Positions 61,384-64,000 of a stretch of 64,000 nt of DNA are shown in pieces. The notes under the pieces are model-generated. The model worked only from the letters and a program-made list of their open reading frames with translations, did no database searches and was not told where the DNA came from. Origin of the DNA: Acidobacteriota bacterium (GTDB taxonomy: Bacteria > Acidobacteriota > Vicinamibacteria > Vicinamibacterales > UBA2999); contig CAUJDN010000103.1 in the NCBI GenBank assembly GCA_963169195.1, positions 1-64,000 of the forward strand. The letters are read 5' to 3'. Positions within the stretch are counted from its first letter, which is position 1. Each line of letters begins with the position of its first letter. The position numbers and the translations under genes are program-made.

Positions 61384-63000
61384 ATGCGTACGCAGTCGGT
61401 TCTGGCGGCCATCCTGGCCGTGGCCGGATCAGCTGTTGCCGGCGGGATGTTCGGGACCAGTGCCCTGGCCACGCAGGACCGCGTGCCGGAGCATTACCGC
61501 ACGTTCACGGCGGCGCTGGCGGCCGTCCAGTCCCAGTACGCGGAGGAGGTCGAATCCGACCGGCTCGTCTACGGCGCCATCAACGGGATGCTCCAGACGC
61601 TGGACCCACACTCGAGCTTCATGGACCCGCGCAGCTACGCGCAGATGCGGGAGCGGCAGGAGGGGCGCTACTTCGGCCTCGGCATCACCATCCAGGCGCC
61701 GAACGGCGACATCACGGCCGTGCGCGTCTTCGAAGGCTCGCCGGCGCACGACAAGGGCATTCGCCGCGGCGACGTCATTGCCGAGATCGAGGGCCAGGGC
61801 ACCAAGGGCTGGACCACGGAGGACGCGGTCGCCAAGCTGCGGGGGCCGAAAGGCACGTTTGTCAACATCGGCATCCGCCGGAAGGGCCTCGAGGCGCTGA
61901 TCCCGATGGCCGTGATGCGCGACCAGGTGAGCATCCCGAGCCTCTCGGCCGTCTTCATGATCGACGAGCAGACCGGCTACGTCGGCATTTCCGACTTCGC
62001 CGAGCACACCGACGAGGACCTGGGCGAGGCGCTCGAGACGCTCACCAGGAGGGGGATGACGCGCCTGGTGCTGGACCTGCGCAGCAACCCGGGCGGCCAG
62101 CTCGATCAGGCCATTCGCATCACGAACCGCTTCGTGCCGAAGGGCTCGATGGTCGTCTACACCCGGGGCCGCGTGCCGAACGCCGATCAGGACTACCGGG
62201 CCACCGACACGCCCGAATACACCGACATTCCCATGATCACGCTGGTCAACCGCAGCAGCGCCAGCGCGTCGGAGATCGTGTCGGGCGCGCTCCAGGACTA
62301 CGACCGCTCGCTCATCATCGGCGAGACGACGTTCGGCAAGGCGCTGGTGCAGTCGGTCTATCGCGTCAGCGGCGGCGCCGGCCTCGCGCTGACCACGGCA
62401 CGGTATTACACGCCGAGCGGCCGCCTCATCCAGCGGCCATGGGACGGGACCTTCGACGAGTACCTCACCTACACGATGAAGGATCAGCGCGCGCGCACGC
62501 ACTCGCCGGACCAGCTGAAGTACACGACGGGCGGCCGGAAGGTCTATTCGGGCGGCGGCATCGAGCCGGACGAGCGCTTCGACGGTCCGATCGAGGGCTT
62601 CAACCCGACGCGGTTCGGACGCTCGCTGTTCAATCGCGGCCTGTTCGCCTCCTATGCCGAGCAGTTCTACTTCGAGGGCGACACCCGCCCGGGCGCGAAG
62701 GCCACGGGCTTCAAGTACGTCAAGCGCGACTTCGAGGTCACGCCGGCCATGCTGGGGGAGTTCAGGGCCTTCGTCGCCGGACGGAACCTGAAGATCGAGG
62801 AGGACGCGTGGACGAAGGACGCCGACTTCATCCGCGCGATGATTCGCTTCGAGATCGATCAGGCCATCTTCGACATCGCCACCGCCCGCCGGCGCTTGAT
62901 CACCGCCGACCCCCAGGCGCGCTTCGCGCTCTCGCGCTTCCCCGAAGCCGAGAAGCTCGTGAACCTCTCGCGGAGCCGTCCCGGCCCAGTAGGGCAGTAG
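61384..63000 (+). CDS. C-terminal processing peptidase (S41 family)
   Basis: A 538-residue secreted S41 protease. Signal peptide, helical N-domain, PDZ domain (about 88-175), then the protease core with the Ser-Lys dyad S294 (SASASEI) and K319 (TTFGKALVQ), 25 residues apart as in Prc/CtpA. The C-terminal 180 residues extend past the usual CtpA length and look helical. It trims C-termini of periplasmic proteins. It is divergent from the tat genes. Confidence 0.92.
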   Translation: MRTQSVLAAILAVAGSAVAGGMFGTSALATQDRVPEHYRTFTAALAAVQSQYAEEVESDRLVYGAINGMLQTLDPHSSFMDPRSYAQMRERQEGRYFGLGITIQAPNGDITAVRVFEGSPAHDKGIRRGDVIAEIEGQGTKGWTTEDAVAKLRGPKGTFVNIGIRRKGLEALIPMAVMRDQVSIPSLSAVFMIDEQTGYVGISDFAEHTDEDLGEALETLTRRGMTRLVLDLRSNPGGQLDQAIRITNRFVPKGSMVVYTRGRVPNADQDYRATDTPEYTDIPMITLVNRSSASASEIVSGALQDYDRSLIIGETTFGKALVQSVYRVSGGAGLALTTARYYTPSGRLIQRPWDGTFDEYLTYTMKDQRARTHSPDQLKYTTGGRKVYSGGGIEPDERFDGPIEGFNPTRFGRSLFNRGLFASYAEQFYFEGDTRPGAKATGFKYVKRDFEVTPAMLGEFRAFVAGRNLKIEEDAWTKDADFIRAMIRFEIDQAIFDIATARRRLITADPQARFALSRFPEAEKLVNLSRSRPGPVGQ

Positions 63001-63018
63001 ACCCCAAAATATTGGGGT
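63001..63018 (+). terminator. Short AT-looped hairpin after the protease gene
   Basis: ACCCCAA (63001-63007) pairs with TTGGGGT (63012-63018) around AATA, directly after the stop codon. Followed by TTCGCCTT. A weak terminator at best. Confidence 0.4.
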
Positions 63019-63030
63019 TCGCCTTCCGCC

Positions 63031-63059
63031 TTGCCACAAGGGGAAGGGCTTGCTAGACT
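63031..63059 (+). promoter_or_regulatory. Sigma-70-type promoter of smc
   Basis: TTGCCA (63031-63036) and TAGACT (63054-63059), spacer 17. Transcription would start near 63066, about 25 bases before the smc ATG. No clear ribosome-binding site follows. Confidence 0.55.
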
Positions 63060-63090
63060 GGCCGGCGGTTTCCCTCTCAGCCGACCTGCC

Positions 63091-64000
63091 ATGCGTCTCG
63101 AACGTCTCGAACTGTCCGGTTTCAAGTCCTTTTCCGACCGATCCGAGCTCTCCTTCGACGAGGGCGTGACGGCCATCGTCGGCCCCAACGGCTGCGGCAA
63201 GAGCAACGTGGCCGACGCCCTTACCTGGGTGCTGGGCGAGCAGAGCGCCAAGAGCCTGCGGGGCGAGAAGATGGAGGACGTCATCTTCAGCGGGTCGGAC
63301 GCGCGCAAGCCGACCGGCGCGGCCGAGGTCCGGCTGAGGTTGAGCGGCGTCATCGTGCCGCCCTCGCTCGACAAGGAGGTGGGCCACCAGGCGTCCGGCA
63401 ACGGGCACGGGCATCACGCGGGGGCCGAGGGCAGCGGACTCGGGTCGATGGTGGGCCTGGACACGCCCCCGACGCGCGAGGTCGAGGTCACCCGACGGCT
63501 GTTCCGATCGGGCGAGAGCGAGTATTTGATTGACGGCCATCAGTGCCGGCTCAAGGACATCCACGAGCTGATGATGGACACGGGCCTGGGCGCCAAGGCC
63601 TACGCCATCATCGAGCAGGGCAAGATCGGCATGATCCTCAGCTCGCGGCCGACCGATCGACGACAGCTGATCGAGGAAGCCGCGGGCATCACGAAGTACA
63701 AGGTCCGCCGCCGCGCCGCGGAGCTGAAGCTGGAGGCCGCGCAGCAGAACCTCACGCGCCTCGACGACATCGTCTACGAGGTCGAGAAGCAGAAGGGCGC
63801 GCTGAAGCGCCAGGCGGCGAAGGCGCGGCGCTATACGCGGCTCCGCGACGAGATGCGGCGGTGGGAGAAGGTGCTGTTCGCGCGCCGCTACCGGACGCTG
63901 GCCGAGGCCATCGACACGGCGCGGGCGCGGCTGGCCGACGCCCGCCGCACCGAGACCTCGGCGGCCGCGCGCCTGGCGGAAGTCGAGACGGTCCTGGCCA
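63091..64000 (+). CDS. smc: Chromosome segregation protein SMC, N-terminal part (cut by window end)
   Basis: The first 303 residues of SMC, the condensin ATPase. MRLERLELSGFKSFSDRSEL is the canonical start, Walker A is GPNGCGKS (31-38), followed by FSGSDARKPTGAAEVRL, YLIDGHQCRLKDIHELMMDTGLGAKAYAIIEQGKIGMILSSRP and the start of the first coiled coil. Between residues 86 and 127 there is an extra Gly/His-rich stretch (ASGNGHGHHAGAEGSG) not found in typical SMC heads. The gene continues beyond the window. Confidence 0.96.
   Translation, partial: MRLERLELSGFKSFSDRSELSFDEGVTAIVGPNGCGKSNVADALTWVLGEQSAKSLRGEKMEDVIFSGSDARKPTGAAEVRLRLSGVIVPPSLDKEVGHQASGNGHGHHAGAEGSGLGSMVGLDTPPTREVEVTRRLFRSGESEYLIDGHQCRLKDIHELMMDTGLGAKAYAIIEQGKIGMILSSRPTDRRQLIEEAAGITKYKVRRRAAELKLEAAQQNLTRLDDIVYEVEKQKGALKRQAAKARRYTRLRDEMRRWEKVLFARRYRTLAEAIDTARARLADARRTETSAAARLAEVETVLA

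Overview
The window is a GC-rich bacterial chromosome segment, most likely from an Acidobacteriota of the Vicinamibacteria type. The supporting signs are a VWFA-related protein of the acidobacterial family, an L2 with a WWRGGGHK loop, a eukaryote/archaeal-type ProRS, and the general gene set. The taxon is an inference, since no 16S gene is present.

Layout. (1) 1-5452: the 3' end of rpoC (+), then four minus-strand genes (TauE/SafE transporter, OmpR-type regulator, sensor kinase, TPR protein) that sit between rpoC and rpsL, where bacteria usually have no gap. (2) 5911-24910: a nearly complete str/S10/spc/alpha ribosomal superoperon, rpsL-rpsG-fusA-rpsJ-rplCDWB-rpsS-rplV-rpsC-rplP-rpmC-rpsQ-rplNXE-rpsN-rpsH-rplFR-rpsE-rpmD-rplO-secY-adk-map-infA-rpmJ-rpsMKD-rpoA-rplQ. 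tuf is absent. (3) 25142-35315: an acidobacterial VWFA-related secreted protein, a divergent second EF-G, a YIP1/HlyD/MacB-like export operon without an ATPase, and an outer-membrane barrel protein. (4) 35364-54154: a type IV pilus locus, pilB-pilT-pilC-pilS-pilR-pilA, then a VKOR-DsbA fusion, an ABC ATPase and permease (PilH/PilI-like), a TPR protein, pilD, a second kinase, three minor pseudopilins, a small secreted protein and a second sigma-54 activator. The order resembles the Myxococcus xanthus pil cluster. (5) 54166-64000: aroB (-), nadB-proS (+), an OmpA-type protein (-), tatC/tatA (-), a C-terminal processing protease (+) and the start of smc (+, cut by the window end).

Regulation visible in the sequence. 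pilA has a sigma-54 promoter (GG/GC exactly 10 nt apart) preceded by TGACAG/CTGTCA half-sites, next to pilS/pilR, so a PilSR-RpoN circuit can be read directly. Several other genes have a TAnnnT box exactly 6 nt before ATG, some with a good -35 box, which places transcription start on the start codon (leaderless mRNA).

The most unusual signal is that many ribosomal-operon spacers are built of short tandem repeats with a 7-nt period. The repeat unit differs from spacer to spacer (GACCCAG/A, CTCCCGA, TCCCTGA, GGCRRAA, nnnGAAC and others), and in one case it runs into the rplW start codon. A second family of short GGCGC hairpins with TCC/GGA loops recurs in two convergent gene ends. No tRNA, rRNA, CRISPR array, insertion sequence or prophage was seen.
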